Source of the DNA: an uncultured Clostridia bacterium
Lineage (GTDB): Bacteria; Bacillota; Clostridia; Christensenellales; Aristaeellaceae
Direction of reading: 5' to 3'
Assembly: GCA_934667105.1 (NCBI GenBank)
Contig: CAKULG010000001.1
Location: 62,001 to 126,000, forward strand
Length of the DNA: 64,000 nt
Under the pieces are notes generated by a model that was given only the letters and a program-made list of their open reading frames with translations, searched no databases and was not told the origin of the DNA. Shown here piece by piece: positions 1 to 8,552 of this stretch. Made by a program: the position numbers and the translations under genes. The stretch's first letter is position 1. Every line of letters starts with the position of its first letter.

Positions 1-797
1 AGATCGCCTTCAAGGATTTCTTCGCCTTCAAGGGCATCGAGGGCAGCCCCTGGGTGGGCCTGAAGCATTTCCGGAATTTCTTCAATTCCCCCCGCTTTTC
101 CATGCTGCTGAGCAACACGCTGACCATCAGCTTCTACAGCCTGCTGGCGGGCTTCCCCATGCCCATCATCCTGGCGCTGCTGCTGAATTACACCCCCAAG
201 CAGGGCCTCAAGCGCTTCGCGCAGACGGCCTCCTACGCCCCGCATTTCATCTCCATCGTGGTGCTGGCGGGCATGCTGAACGTGTTCCTTTCTCCCCGCA
301 GCGGCTTTATCAACACGCTGCTGGGCTATCTGGGCCGGGATCCGTTCTTCTTTATGGGCTCGCCCTCCGCGTTTAAGCATGTGTACGTCTGGTCCGGCGT
401 GTGGCAGAGCACGGGCTGGTCCTCCATCATTTATCTGGCCGCCCTCTCCGGCGTGAGCCCCGAGCTGCACGAGGCCGCCATCATCGACGGCGCGAACAAA
501 TTGCAGCGCATCTGGAATATCGATATTCCCACCATCATGCCCACCATGGTGATCCTGCTGGTGATGAACTTCGGCTCCATTATGAACGTGGGCTATGAAA
601 AGGCCTTCCTGCTGCAAAACAGCCTGAACATGACCGCCTCCGAAATCATTTCCACCTATACCTACAAGGTGGGCCTGCAGGACTCGCAGTACAGCTATTC
701 CACCGCCATCGGCCTGTTCAACAATGTGATTAACTTTGTGATGCTGGTGTTGGTGAACAAGGCCGCCAAGGTGCTCTCGGGCAGCAGCCTGTGGTGA
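1..797 (+). CDS. Sugar ABC transporter permease, LplB type (5' end outside window)
   Basis: Membrane permease of a carbohydrate importer of the LplB/binding-protein-dependent transport family. The reading frame is open from base 3, so the gene starts upstream of the window; the GTG at 54 lies inside a conserved stretch (SPWVGLKHFRNFF) and is not the start. Several hydrophobic membrane segments are visible, and the EAA cytoplasmic loop that contacts the ATPase is present as HEAAIIDGANKLQRIWNIDIP around nucleotides 470-530. It is followed 18 bases later by the second permease and then the binding protein, the usual LplB-YtcP-LplA order. No ATPase is encoded nearby; families of this kind normally share a MsmX-like ATPase. 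The transported sugar cannot be read from the sequence. Confidence 0.9.
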   Translation, partial: IAFKDFFAFKGIEGSPWVGLKHFRNFFNSPRFSMLLSNTLTISFYSLLAGFPMPIILALLLNYTPKQGLKRFAQTASYAPHFISIVVLAGMLNVFLSPRSGFINTLLGYLGRDPFFFMGSPSAFKHVYVWSGVWQSTGWSSIIYLAALSGVSPELHEAAIIDGANKLQRIWNIDIPTIMPTMVILLVMNFGSIMNVGYEKAFLLQNSLNMTASEIISTYTYKVGLQDSQYSYSTAIGLFNNVINFVMLVLVNKAAKVLSGSSLW

Positions 798-815
798 GGA
801 AGGAGAAGGACGAAC

Positions 816-1739
816 ATGAGCATTTCGGGCGTTAAGCACAGCAAAAAAATCCATGAAACCCGGGTGGACCGGGTGTTCAACGGGGTCGTATACTTCCTGA
901 TTATCCTGCTGCTGATTATCTTCATTTATCCGCTGTGGTTCGTGCTGATGGCCTCGGTGAGCGATCCCGCCTACGTCAATTCCGGCACGCCGCTGCTCTG
1001 GCCGATGGGCTTTACCACCATGGGCTATAACCGGGTGTTCGCGGATAACCGCATCTGGATCGGCTATGCCAACACCATCCTCTACGCGGGCCTGGGCATG
1101 GTGGTGTCCACCATGGTGCAGGTGATGGCGGGCTATTCCCTCTCCCGCCGCGATCTGCCCGGCCGGAGCATCTTCATGGGCCTGTTCGTGTTCACCATGT
1201 ATTTCGGCGGCGGCCTGATCCCCTTCTATCTGGTGGTGAAGCAGCTGAACCTGGTGAACAGCAGGATTCTGATGATTATCCTGGGTTGCTCCTCGGTGTA
1301 TAACATCATTATCGCCCGCTCCTTCTTCACAAGTTCCCTGCCGGTGGAATTGTACGAGGCGGCCTCCATCGACGGCTGCACCAATCAGCGCTATTTCTTC
1401 TCCATCGTGCTGCCCCTGTCCAAGGCCATCATCGCGGTGATCGCGCTGTACGCCCTGGTGGCGCAATGGAACTCCTATTTCAACGCCATGATCTTCCTCA
1501 CCGACCGGAACAAGTATCCCCTGCAATTGTATCTGCGGGAGATTCTGCTGGCCGCCAAGACCTACGAGGACGTCTCCATGGTGGGCGGCGATGTGGAGGC
1601 GGCCGCCCAGATGGAGAAGATGGGCGAGGTCATCAAATACGGCGTCATCGTGGTTTCCACGCTGCCGGTGATCGTGGTGTATCCCTTCCTGCAAAAGTAT
1701 TTCGTTCAGGGCGTGATGATCGGCTCCCTCAAGGGCTGA
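816..1739 (+). CDS. Carbohydrate ABC transporter permease, YtcP/CarB type
   Basis: Second membrane subunit of the same importer, 307 residues, the usual size for this family. An AGGAGAAGGA ribosome binding site precedes the ATG. After a short cytoplasmic N-terminus come about six hydrophobic segments, and the EAA loop reads YEAASIDGCTNQRYFF around residues 180-195. The C-terminus ends in the family-typical VQGVMIGSLKG. It is cotranscribed with its neighbours: 18 bases after the first permease and 63 bases before the binding protein. Confidence 0.92.
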   Translation: MSISGVKHSKKIHETRVDRVFNGVVYFLIILLLIIFIYPLWFVLMASVSDPAYVNSGTPLLWPMGFTTMGYNRVFADNRIWIGYANTILYAGLGMVVSTMVQVMAGYSLSRRDLPGRSIFMGLFVFTMYFGGGLIPFYLVVKQLNLVNSRILMIILGCSSVYNIIIARSFFTSSLPVELYEAASIDGCTNQRYFFSIVLPLSKAIIAVIALYALVAQWNSYFNAMIFLTDRNKYPLQLYLREILLAAKTYEDVSMVGGDVEAAAQMEKMGEVIKYGVIVVSTLPVIVVYPFLQKYFVQGVMIGSLKG

Positions 1740-1802
1740 CGCGCCCCCAGGCGTCGATATTCGCCGCGGACGCGGTGAAAATAAAAAAGGAGGAAACCCC
1801 GA

Positions 1803-3362
1803 ATGAAGAAGCTTATTTCCCTGTTCCTGGTTGCGGTGTTGGCGCTGAGCCTGGCCGCGATCCCCAACGTGCTGGCCGAGGATTACGAATTCACCATCGT
1901 CGTGCAGCGCCATGCCCTGGATAAGAGCGACGGCTACGCCACCAAGCCCGGCGCCATCCTGGCGGAAAAGAACACCGGCATCAAGATTTACTACGACGAG
2001 TTGGAAGCCAGCACCGTGAACGATAAGGTGGGTATCTATCTGGCCACCGGCGCGCTGCCCGACGCCTTCATCAACACCGTCAGCCAGAATCAGCTCACCC
2101 GCAACCTGCCCCTCTTCGTCGCCCTGGACGAATACCTCACCGAGGAAAATTGCCCCCATGTGATGGATATCTTCGAGCAGTATCCCAACGTGAAGGAAAA
2201 CCTCACCCAGACCGACGGCCACATCTACTCCCTGCCCACTTCCATGTATGTGAGCCCCGAGGATGACGGCAACTCCATCCAGTTCATCAACAAGGCCTGG
2301 CTGGATAAGCTGAACCTGGAAATGCCCAAGACCACCGAGGAATTCTACAACGTCTGCAAGGCCGTCAAGGAAGGCGATCCCAACGGCAACGGCCAGGCGG
2401 ATGAAATCCCCGTGCTGTTCACCCAGAATAACTGGGCGGCCCACTTCATGTTCTTCATGCATCCCTGGGGCATCACCGAGCTGGTGAACGGCGGCGACGG
2501 CTATCTGGCCATCAAGGACAACCAGGTCGTCTTCACCCCCACCCTGCCCGAATTCCGCGCCGGCCTGGAATATTGGCATCGCTTCGCGGTGGAAGGCCTG
2601 CTGGATGTGGAGGGCTTCACCATGACCAACCAGCAGTTCTACGCCCGCCTGAAGGAATATGTGGGCCTGACCTACCGCGGCTGGACCCCCGCTTCCAACT
2701 TCGATTCTGAAAAGGCCAAGGAATTCGTGGCGCTGGAGCCCCTCCAGGCCTCCGATTATCCCGAAATCAAGCCCGTGCAGCCCGGCTATGACGGCTACTA
2801 TCGCGCCAACAGCTACGGCTTCGCCATCACCGCCGCCTGCAAGGATCCCGCCAAGCTGGTGCAGTGGTACGATGCGCAGAACGCCGATACCAGGACCAAG
2901 ATGACCTGGCGCCTGGGCGAGGAAGGCATCCTGTGGGAGCTGCAGGACGGCGTGGTTTACGAGCTGTGGCCGGAATCCGTCACCGTGGACTTCACTCGTG
3001 AAAACATGAAGTACACCTACGGCTCCTACGGCAACGCCCCCGCCTTCACCCTGCCCACCGAAGTGGCCCAGTATCATGACGACGCGCCCGCCGACGCCAC
3101 CGTGCGCCGCAAGCTGGTAGAGGTTGTGAAGCCCTATATCCAGAACGTCATGTTCCCCCAGCGCCCTGTGGACAGCGCCAAGCTGGAAGAGCGCAACATG
3201 ATCTATACCGACCTGAAGGCCTATCTGGATTCCTTCGTGGCGGATTGCGTGGTCAACGGCATCGACGACGCCAAGTGGGAAAAGCACCTGAAGGATTGCC
3301 AGGGCTACCGGGCCGAGGAATGGACCCAGTGGTATCAGGATTACCTGGACGGCAAATTCTAA
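1803..3362 (+). CDS. Extracellular solute-binding protein, LplA type
   Basis: Substrate-capturing component of the importer, 519 residues. A GGAGG site sits just upstream of the ATG. Residues 1-25 form a signal peptide (charged MKK, hydrophobic core, cleavage expected after NVLA). There is no cysteine at the cleavage site, so the usual Gram-positive lipobox is absent and the protein would be released rather than lipid-anchored. The body has aromatic-rich blocks typical of polysaccharide-binding LplA proteins, and an EF-hand-like DPNGNGQADEIP segment near residue 195 that could bind calcium. The ligand is unknown. It is the last gene before a regulator that has its own promoter. Confidence 0.9.
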   Translation: MKKLISLFLVAVLALSLAAIPNVLAEDYEFTIVVQRHALDKSDGYATKPGAILAEKNTGIKIYYDELEASTVNDKVGIYLATGALPDAFINTVSQNQLTRNLPLFVALDEYLTEENCPHVMDIFEQYPNVKENLTQTDGHIYSLPTSMYVSPEDDGNSIQFINKAWLDKLNLEMPKTTEEFYNVCKAVKEGDPNGNGQADEIPVLFTQNNWAAHFMFFMHPWGITELVNGGDGYLAIKDNQVVFTPTLPEFRAGLEYWHRFAVEGLLDVEGFTMTNQQFYARLKEYVGLTYRGWTPASNFDSEKAKEFVALEPLQASDYPEIKPVQPGYDGYYRANSYGFAITAACKDPAKLVQWYDAQNADTRTKMTWRLGEEGILWELQDGVVYELWPESVTVDFTRENMKYTYGSYGNAPAFTLPTEVAQYHDDAPADATVRRKLVEVVKPYIQNVMFPQRPVDSAKLEERNMIYTDLKAYLDSFVADCVVNGIDDAKWEKHLKDCQGYRAEEWTQWYQDYLDGKF

Positions 3363-3411
3363 GGAATACGAAAAGCGCCTTTTGTGAAAAAAAGCGAAAT
3401 TCCGTTTGCTC

Positions 3412-3441
3412 TTGACAACAAAGGGTGCAATCGGGTATCAT
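3412..3441 (+). promoter_or_regulatory. Predicted promoter of the AraC-type regulator
   Basis: TTGACA at 3412-3417 and TATCAT at 3436-3441, with an 18-base spacer, lie between the binding-protein gene and the regulator. This suggests the regulator can be transcribed independently of the transporter. Confidence 0.6.
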
Positions 3442-3445
3442 GAAG

Positions 3446-3476
3446 GCCAGGCGGGGAGAATTTCTTCCCGCCTGGC
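3446..3476 (+). promoter_or_regulatory. Leader hairpin between promoter and AraC-type regulator
   Basis: GCCAGGCGGG (3446-3455) and CCCGCCTGGC (3467-3476) form a perfect 10-bp stem that can extend inward by about four more pairs. It starts five bases after the predicted -10 box, so it would sit at or near the 5' end of the transcript. No T-run follows, which argues against an ordinary terminator. It could be a 5' stabilising hairpin or a protein-binding dyad. Confidence 0.5.
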
Positions 3477-3611
3477 TGCGGCGTTTTCTGAATGACGCGG
3501 GGGCTGCGGCGCTATTCTCAAATTAGCATATACAAATTCGCGGCGCGGATTGGATATTTTAATTTGAGCATAGGCTGCGCGCGCGGCGTTTTAATATCGA
3601 GGGGGCATATC

Positions 3612-5786
3612 ATGCGGGAAAAAGCGGCGAAAAAGGAAAAATGGTATCCTTCTCTCTGGCTGAAATACGCCGCGACGTATCTGCTGGTGCTGGCCGTGCC
3701 CTTTCTGGCCTTCACCCTGTTTTTCAATTCCTTCCTCGCCCAGGAAACGGAGAAAAACGCCCGGGAGACGCTGGAGAGCGCGCTGGATAAAATCGTGACG
3801 GATTTTGACCAGCGGGTGGAGCAGATGGCCGCCATCGGCGCGCAATTGGATAACATGCGGGATTTCGGCCTGGTTTCCCTTCAGAATTTCGATTATTCCG
3901 CCCGTTATGGCGTGCAGCGGTCGCTGCTGGCCTTTAAAAATACCAATACGTTTTTCCGCGATATTCTGTATTACCACCGGGCGCAGCCCCAGGTGGTTTT
4001 CTCCGGCGTGGGCACTTACCTCACCTCCTATTACCGCCTGGTGTACGATTCCGTTTCCGGGCGCTTTCGCCCGCTCAACGGCCTGAGCGCCGTGCTGGTG
4101 AAGGGCTGGGTGCCCTGTCAGCGGGTCACTGCCGGGCAGCTGAATCTGCCCGCCGCGCTATTGTATATTCAGCCGCTTACCACGGTGTCGGGCGGATACC
4201 TGATTTTCGAAATTCAGGAAAGCAGCGTGCGGGCCATGACCCGGGTTGCCCCGCCCCAAAGCGAATTATACATCCTGGCGGGGAACACGCTGCTCTATCC
4301 CTTCCAGGGGGAGGCCCCCGCCATGCCCCTTAACGAGCCGGGCAAGCGGCCCGACGGGCGCTATCAATACGCCCGGTACAGCCCCTCCACGGGCCTGACC
4401 TATCTCTACATTGCGGAAATCAGCAATATCGGGGCCATGGCGCGCACGATGCTCACCAGCTTTATGGCCCTTTCCGCGGCGGTGAGCGCTCTTTGCTTTG
4501 GGGCCATCGTGATTTTCTCCCGCCGCCACGCCAAGCCCATCGAGCAGCTTGTCACCCTGGCGGACGATATCGCCCCGGGGGGCGGCCCCGGCGTGGTGCG
4601 CCTGCAAAACGCCATGCACCAGCTGCAATCCCGCAGCCAGGAGCTGGATGAGATGCGCCAGAACACCATGCGGGGCCACGCCCTCATTCGCCTGATCCGG
4701 GGCAAATACCGCGGCGAGGAGGAGGCGGAGGATAACCTGCGCCGCCTGGATATCGCCTTCCGCCAGCCCTACCGCGTGATTCTGCTGATGGAAGCGGCGG
4801 GGGAGGACCGGGAGGAGCTGACGGGCCGCGCTCTGGAATATCTGGCCCAGCAGCACGATGTGTACGGCTTCGCCTATGCCGAGCGCAGCGCGTATGTGAT
4901 GATGGTGGGCATGGATTCGGAAAGCCGCGCGCCCCTGGAAAGGGAGCTGCGGGCCTTCATTGGCCAGCTGGGCCCGGCGGAGAGCAGGCCGCGCTTTTCC
5001 CTGGGCGGCGAATTCACCCATTTCACCCGCGCCCAGGAATCCTACATGCAGGCGCTGTCCGCCGCCCGGCGCGATCCGGCCAAGGCGGTGGCGCTGTATC
5101 AGGCCGCGGATGAAAACGAGCTGTTCTATCCCCGGGAGGAGCTGCGCGCCCTGGGCGCGGCCCTGGAAAACCAGGATCGCAACCGCACCGCCTTCCTTTA
5201 CGATGTGCTGATGAAGCTGGTGCGCCAGCACACGCCGGAATATTTCTACACCGTCAGCCTGGTTTCCGAAATGATCAATCTGTATCTTCAGGCCCCCTCC
5301 CGCCAGAACCCGGAGGGCGGCGAGGAGAATTACGCCGCCAGCCTGCAGGGCATGTATATGAACGATCCCGAGGATATGATCGCCTGCCTGCAGCGGCTGC
5401 ACACCCAGGCGCTGCAATGGATGACGGAAAACGATCTTTCCAGCAGCACCACCGAAATGACGGGCGTGGCCAATTACATTTCCGCCTGCGAGGAGCTGGA
5501 TACCCTTACCGTGGGCACCGTGGCCGAGCGCTTCGGCCTGAACATTTCCTCCCTCTCCCATAAATTTAAGGAGCAGATGGGCTGCAACATTTCCGATTAC
5601 ATCCTCACCTGCAAAATGAACCGCGCCTGCACCCTCCTGCGCTCCACCGAGGAAACCGTGGCGGATATTGCGGAAAAGGTGGGCTACAGCCAATACACCT
5701 CCTTCGTGCGCCAATTCAAGCGCCAGAAGGGCGTTACCCCCACCGCCTACCGGGAGGCCTGGCAGCGCGGCGAAGGGAAAGAGTAA
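3612..5786 (+). CDS. Membrane-anchored AraC-family transcriptional regulator
   Basis: Sensor-regulator, 725 residues. A transmembrane helix near residues 15-35 is followed by an extracytoplasmic region of about 260 residues (Cache-like in layout), a second transmembrane helix (MLTSFMALSAAVSALCFGAI), a cytoplasmic linker and a C-terminal AraC/XylS double helix-turn-helix (NISSLSHKFKEQMGCNISDY ... VGYSQYTSFVRQFKRQKGVTP). The frame is open from 3492, but the ATG at 3612 is preferred because of the GAGGGGG site before it and the MREKAAKKEKW start leading into the first membrane helix. Regulators of this layout usually control an adjacent LplA/LplB/YtcP importer, here immediately upstream. The inducing sugar is unknown. 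Confidence 0.88.
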   Translation: MREKAAKKEKWYPSLWLKYAATYLLVLAVPFLAFTLFFNSFLAQETEKNARETLESALDKIVTDFDQRVEQMAAIGAQLDNMRDFGLVSLQNFDYSARYGVQRSLLAFKNTNTFFRDILYYHRAQPQVVFSGVGTYLTSYYRLVYDSVSGRFRPLNGLSAVLVKGWVPCQRVTAGQLNLPAALLYIQPLTTVSGGYLIFEIQESSVRAMTRVAPPQSELYILAGNTLLYPFQGEAPAMPLNEPGKRPDGRYQYARYSPSTGLTYLYIAEISNIGAMARTMLTSFMALSAAVSALCFGAIVIFSRRHAKPIEQLVTLADDIAPGGGPGVVRLQNAMHQLQSRSQELDEMRQNTMRGHALIRLIRGKYRGEEEAEDNLRRLDIAFRQPYRVILLMEAAGEDREELTGRALEYLAQQHDVYGFAYAERSAYVMMVGMDSESRAPLERELRAFIGQLGPAESRPRFSLGGEFTHFTRAQESYMQALSAARRDPAKAVALYQAADENELFYPREELRALGAALENQDRNRTAFLYDVLMKLVRQHTPEYFYTVSLVSEMINLYLQAPSRQNPEGGEENYAASLQGMYMNDPEDMIACLQRLHTQALQWMTENDLSSSTTEMTGVANYISACEELDTLTVGTVAERFGLNISSLSHKFKEQMGCNISDYILTCKMNRACTLLRSTEETVADIAEKVGYSQYTSFVRQFKRQKGVTPTAYREAWQRGEGKE

Positions 5787-5800
5787 AATTAATAAATAAT

Positions 5801-5843
5801 GCGGGGGAACCGCTCTTTGTTGGACAAAGAACGGTTCCCCCGC
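5801..5843. repeat. Module A hairpin between convergent genes; likely bidirectional terminator
   Basis: The arms GCGGGGGAACCG and CGGTTCCCCCGC enclose a further TCTTTG/CAAAGA pairing. A T-rich stretch (5846-5865) follows on the + strand and an A/T-rich stretch precedes it, so it could stop transcription from both the regulator and the peptidase gene. The core sequence recurs in at least eleven other gaps of this window. Confidence 0.8.
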
Positions 5844-5863
5844 AAATATTTTGTTTTTGTTTT

Positions 5864-7414
5864 TTATTTAATGGCGTTGACCAGCTCCATGCAGGCGGCG
5901 TGAACCTTCGCGGCCAGGGCGCTGCTGGCGGCGGTGGCGGCTTCAGGGGTGAGGGCGTCGGCGTCCAGCTGGGCGAAGGCGTCGTAGCATTCCGTCTGGA
6001 GGGCGGCCAGCTTATCGGCGACGGCGGTTTTTTGCTCGTCTGTCAGGTTTCCGGCCTCATACAGGTTAGAAAGCGCGTCCATCGTCCAATAGACGGAATT
6101 GGCCCAATTGGCGGGCAGCGCGCAATAGCCTTCCACGGGCACGCGCTCGCCGTTTTCATCCCGTTGATATTTGGTGGTGGCGTAGGCCACGGCGTTTTCG
6201 GGCTTTTCGGCGGCGAATTCAGCGGGCAGCGTGCTCAGTTTATAGCCAGCGTAGGTATCCGTGGTCAGCATGGGGTAATAGGGCACGAACACGCTCAGCG
6301 CCGCGTCGTCCATGGCCACCCACTCCACGGTGCCGGTGGGGCCGTCCTTCCCGGAGAGAACGAAAATGTGGGTTTCCAGGTTACGGGTGGAGCCGATACC
6401 GGCGATGTGATAATATTTCACCACGTCGTCCACCGTGTAGGCGTGATCCAGGGTGATAGCGGTGTACAGCGGCACGATATCGCCCTGGGCGTTCACGTTG
6501 GAAATCGTATAATCGGATACGGCGGGCTCTTCCTTGGCAGTTTCGGCGTTAAAGAATTTGAGCGCGTTCACCATGCGGCTTCCGGCGGTCTGATCGGCGT
6601 TATAGGAGGCCACATAGTCGATGGTGTTGGCTTCCTTATCGCCCACATACGCGCCGGCCTGCTCGGCCACGGCGATAAGATTTTTGGAAGCGATAACGTT
6701 TTTCGTATCGTCCAGATCAATCAGGCCGATAATGGACATATTCGGCTGGGCGAAGGCCATAGAGGAGGAAAGCTTCAGCGCCACATACTGGGTGCCGGAG
6801 GCGTTTTCGATATACCAGGTTTCCTGGCTGTCGGCGATGAATACGCCCGAGCCGCCCGCGCAGCCCGCCGTGTCGTAGATGTTCAGCAGCAGCGTAACGG
6901 CCTCCTTCGCCGTTGCGGCCTCGCTGAGCAGCACGGTGGGAATTTCGGCTTCCTCGATGCCGGTATCCACATAGGGATCCACGGCGTAAATCGCGTCGGA
7001 GCAGCCGATGGTTTCGGTGGCGCTGACGGTCACGCCCATTTCGTTGGTGCCGCCCGCCTCATAGGGGGTGTGGGGGTGCGTGCCGCCGCAATCCGGGCAT
7101 TCGTTGCCCACCGCCGCGCCGTTATCGTCGCTGAAGGCGGTGTAGCTGTAGCTGGGTTTGGTGAAGGTGTAGGTGAAGCCGTAGCAGCCGGCGTATTCTT
7201 CACCGGCGGCGTGGTTCCCGGCGGGGCTTACATAAAACAGCTTGTTATAGCTGTTGGAAATATCCTCGGAACGGGCGAACATCGTAGTTCCGTCCGCAGT
7301 CAGGTCGGAGCCGACGTAAATCGCCGTGCACGCCATGGCGCTGACGGAGGACAGACACAGAATCAGAGCGGCCATCAGGGATACCAGCATTTTTAATTTC
7401 TTCGAGTTCAGCAT
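5864..7414 (-). CDS. Secreted C69-family dipeptidase
   Basis: Peptidase of family C69 (PepD-like, Ntn-hydrolase fold), 516 residues from the chosen start. The ATG at 7414 has AAAGGAGG seven bases upstream; the longer frame to 7456 would begin inside the promoter. A signal peptide (MLNSKKLKMLVSLMAALILCLSSVSAMA) is followed directly by CTAIYVG. That cysteine is the catalytic N-terminal nucleophile expected after processing in this family. The downstream DGTTMFARSEDI block and the GVFIADSQETWYIE block are also family-typical. The C-terminal 60 residues are helical and alanine-rich. It is monocistronic, with near-consensus promoter signals. The likely role is breakdown of extracellular di- or oligopeptides. 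Confidence 0.9.
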   Translation of the reverse strand: MLNSKKLKMLVSLMAALILCLSSVSAMACTAIYVGSDLTADGTTMFARSEDISNSYNKLFYVSPAGNHAAGEEYAGCYGFTYTFTKPSYSYTAFSDDNGAAVGNECPDCGGTHPHTPYEAGGTNEMGVTVSATETIGCSDAIYAVDPYVDTGIEEAEIPTVLLSEAATAKEAVTLLLNIYDTAGCAGGSGVFIADSQETWYIENASGTQYVALKLSSSMAFAQPNMSIIGLIDLDDTKNVIASKNLIAVAEQAGAYVGDKEANTIDYVASYNADQTAGSRMVNALKFFNAETAKEEPAVSDYTISNVNAQGDIVPLYTAITLDHAYTVDDVVKYYHIAGIGSTRNLETHIFVLSGKDGPTGTVEWVAMDDAALSVFVPYYPMLTTDTYAGYKLSTLPAEFAAEKPENAVAYATTKYQRDENGERVPVEGYCALPANWANSVYWTMDALSNLYEAGNLTDEQKTAVADKLAALQTECYDAFAQLDADALTPEAATAASSALAAKVHAACMELVNAIK

Positions 7415-7440
7415 GTTTGCGTCCTCCTTTTGTTTGATGA

Positions 7441-7456
7441 ATGCATTATAATGCAT
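7441..7456. promoter_or_regulatory. Perfect 16-bp palindrome ATGCATTATAATGCAT over the -10 box
   Basis: The palindrome is exact on both strands and is centred on the TATAAT of the peptidase promoter, a position where a bound repressor would block RNA polymerase. A near-identical copy lies at 51367-51382, differing only at one central base. The operator function is inference. Confidence 0.5.
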
Positions 7457-7473
7457 CTTTATACACTTGTCAA
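7445..7473 (-). promoter_or_regulatory. Consensus SigA promoter of the C69 dipeptidase gene
   Basis: On the minus strand TTGACA (7473-7468) and TATAAT (7450-7445) are separated by exactly 17 bases: both boxes match the vegetative consensus perfectly. The predicted start lies about 25 bases upstream of the GGAGG-preceded ATG. Confidence 0.85.
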
Positions 7474-7550
7474 GCTGTTTTTGAATATTTATTCTATTGT
7501 TTTTGACTTTAATGTATAATTACAACACACGCAGCCGTCTTTGCCTGCAT

Positions 7551-7593
7551 AAAAAAAACGCCCCGGCCTGTGGATGGGATACAGGCCGGGGCG
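7551..7593 (-). terminator. Intrinsic terminator of the ECF sigma/anti-sigma operon
   Basis: Read on the minus strand, CGCCCCGGCCTGT pairs with ACAGGCCGGGGCG around a loop of about nine bases and is followed by eight T residues (7558-7551). It lies 24 bases past the stop of the anti-sigma gene. Confidence 0.92.
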
Positions 7594-7616
7594 TATGCAG
7601 GATGAAGTTCTTTTCG

Positions 7617-8552
7617 TTATTGCAGCGCTTCCTGGAACGCCTCGAAGAATTCGGGGCAGGCCCAGGTGCCGCAGGCCAGCAGGCGTTCGCCGTTCACGGC
7701 CATTTGCAGCGTCAGGCCGTTTTGCAATTGAATCAGCAAAGATTGCGCGGTTTCGCCGCTGCCCGCCCGCTGATAGCTGGCGTTGGCGGTTAAAACGCCG
7801 ATAAGCCGCTGGGCGGTTTCCGCGTCGTTAATGGTGCCCACGCCGGAAAGCTCCAGCGCCACGGCCTTGCCCGCCCGGAGGGTATCAGCCAGCGTTTCGC
7901 CGCCCACCAGCGCGTTATCGCCGAAGGATACCCGCTGGAACGCCCGCAGCTGACCATCCACCCGGGCGGCCACCGCCGCGCCGCTCATGCCGCGCACGGC
8001 GTACACTGTTTCCCCGGCGTTCACCGCGTTGGAGCAAATTCCGCTGCGTCCGGCCAGGGCGGGCTCGCTGGTATAGGTATCCACCGTGCCCAGGGAATCG
8101 CCCAGCATGGAATCCGTCAGGGCGGTGGGATTGGTGAGCAGCCGGTAATAGCGGCCGTTCACGCCGATAAGCGGGAAATTTCCCCCCGAAGCGGGGGCCC
8201 ACAGGCTGCGATAGGAGGGATTGGAGGACGCGCGGATGGAGATGCTGCCAACCGGCACATCCAGCGCCAGCTTGGCCCCCGGGGCCTGGGAAGCGCCGGC
8301 AGGCTGAGAACTGAGCAGCACGGGCTCCTGGGGCGCGCTTCCGCCCCGGGGGGAGGCCGCGTATACGCCGCCGCCCACCAGCAGCGCCAGCGCGCAGCAC
8401 AGGGCGGGAATCAGCCGCCGCGCCCGCGCCCGGCCCTGCGTTTTTCCCCGGGCCGCCTGCATAATCCTTCGTTTCAGCGCCTCATCCGCTTGAAGACCGG
8501 CGGACGAGGCCATTTCGGGCAATTGCCGCAGCCTTTCCTCCACGTTCTTCAT
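7617..8552 (-). CDS. Probable anti-sigma factor (membrane protein)
   Basis: A 311-residue protein translationally coupled to the sigma gene: its ATG overlaps the sigma stop by four bases. An N-terminal cytoplasmic segment of about 45 residues (MKNVEERLRQLPEMASSAGL, then basic residues) is followed by one transmembrane helix (LIPALCCALALLVGGGVYAA) and an external domain of about 240 residues. This is the layout of single-pass anti-sigma factors. No HxxxCxxC zinc motif is present. The external part is not recognised and may be the signal-sensing domain. The functional call rests on gene order and topology only. Confidence 0.7.
   Translation of the reverse strand: MKNVEERLRQLPEMASSAGLQADEALKRRIMQAARGKTQGRARARRLIPALCCALALLVGGGVYAASPRGGSAPQEPVLLSSQPAGASQAPGAKLALDVPVGSISIRASSNPSYRSLWAPASGGNFPLIGVNGRYYRLLTNPTALTDSMLGDSLGTVDTYTSEPALAGRSGICSNAVNAGETVYAVRGMSGAAVAARVDGQLRAFQRVSFGDNALVGGETLADTLRAGKAVALELSGVGTINDAETAQRLIGVLTANASYQRAGSGETAQSLLIQLQNGLTLQMAVNGERLLACGTWACPEFFEAFQEALQ

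Noticed and set aside
4266..5714. 482-residue open frame opposite the AraC-type regulator
   Set aside because: Antisense shadow with no ribosome binding site or motif; the + strand frame has a clear HTH and membrane helices.
5801..5843. Module A as an insertion-sequence end
   Set aside because: No transposase gene or target duplication is visible at this copy; the position between convergent genes fits a terminator equally well.
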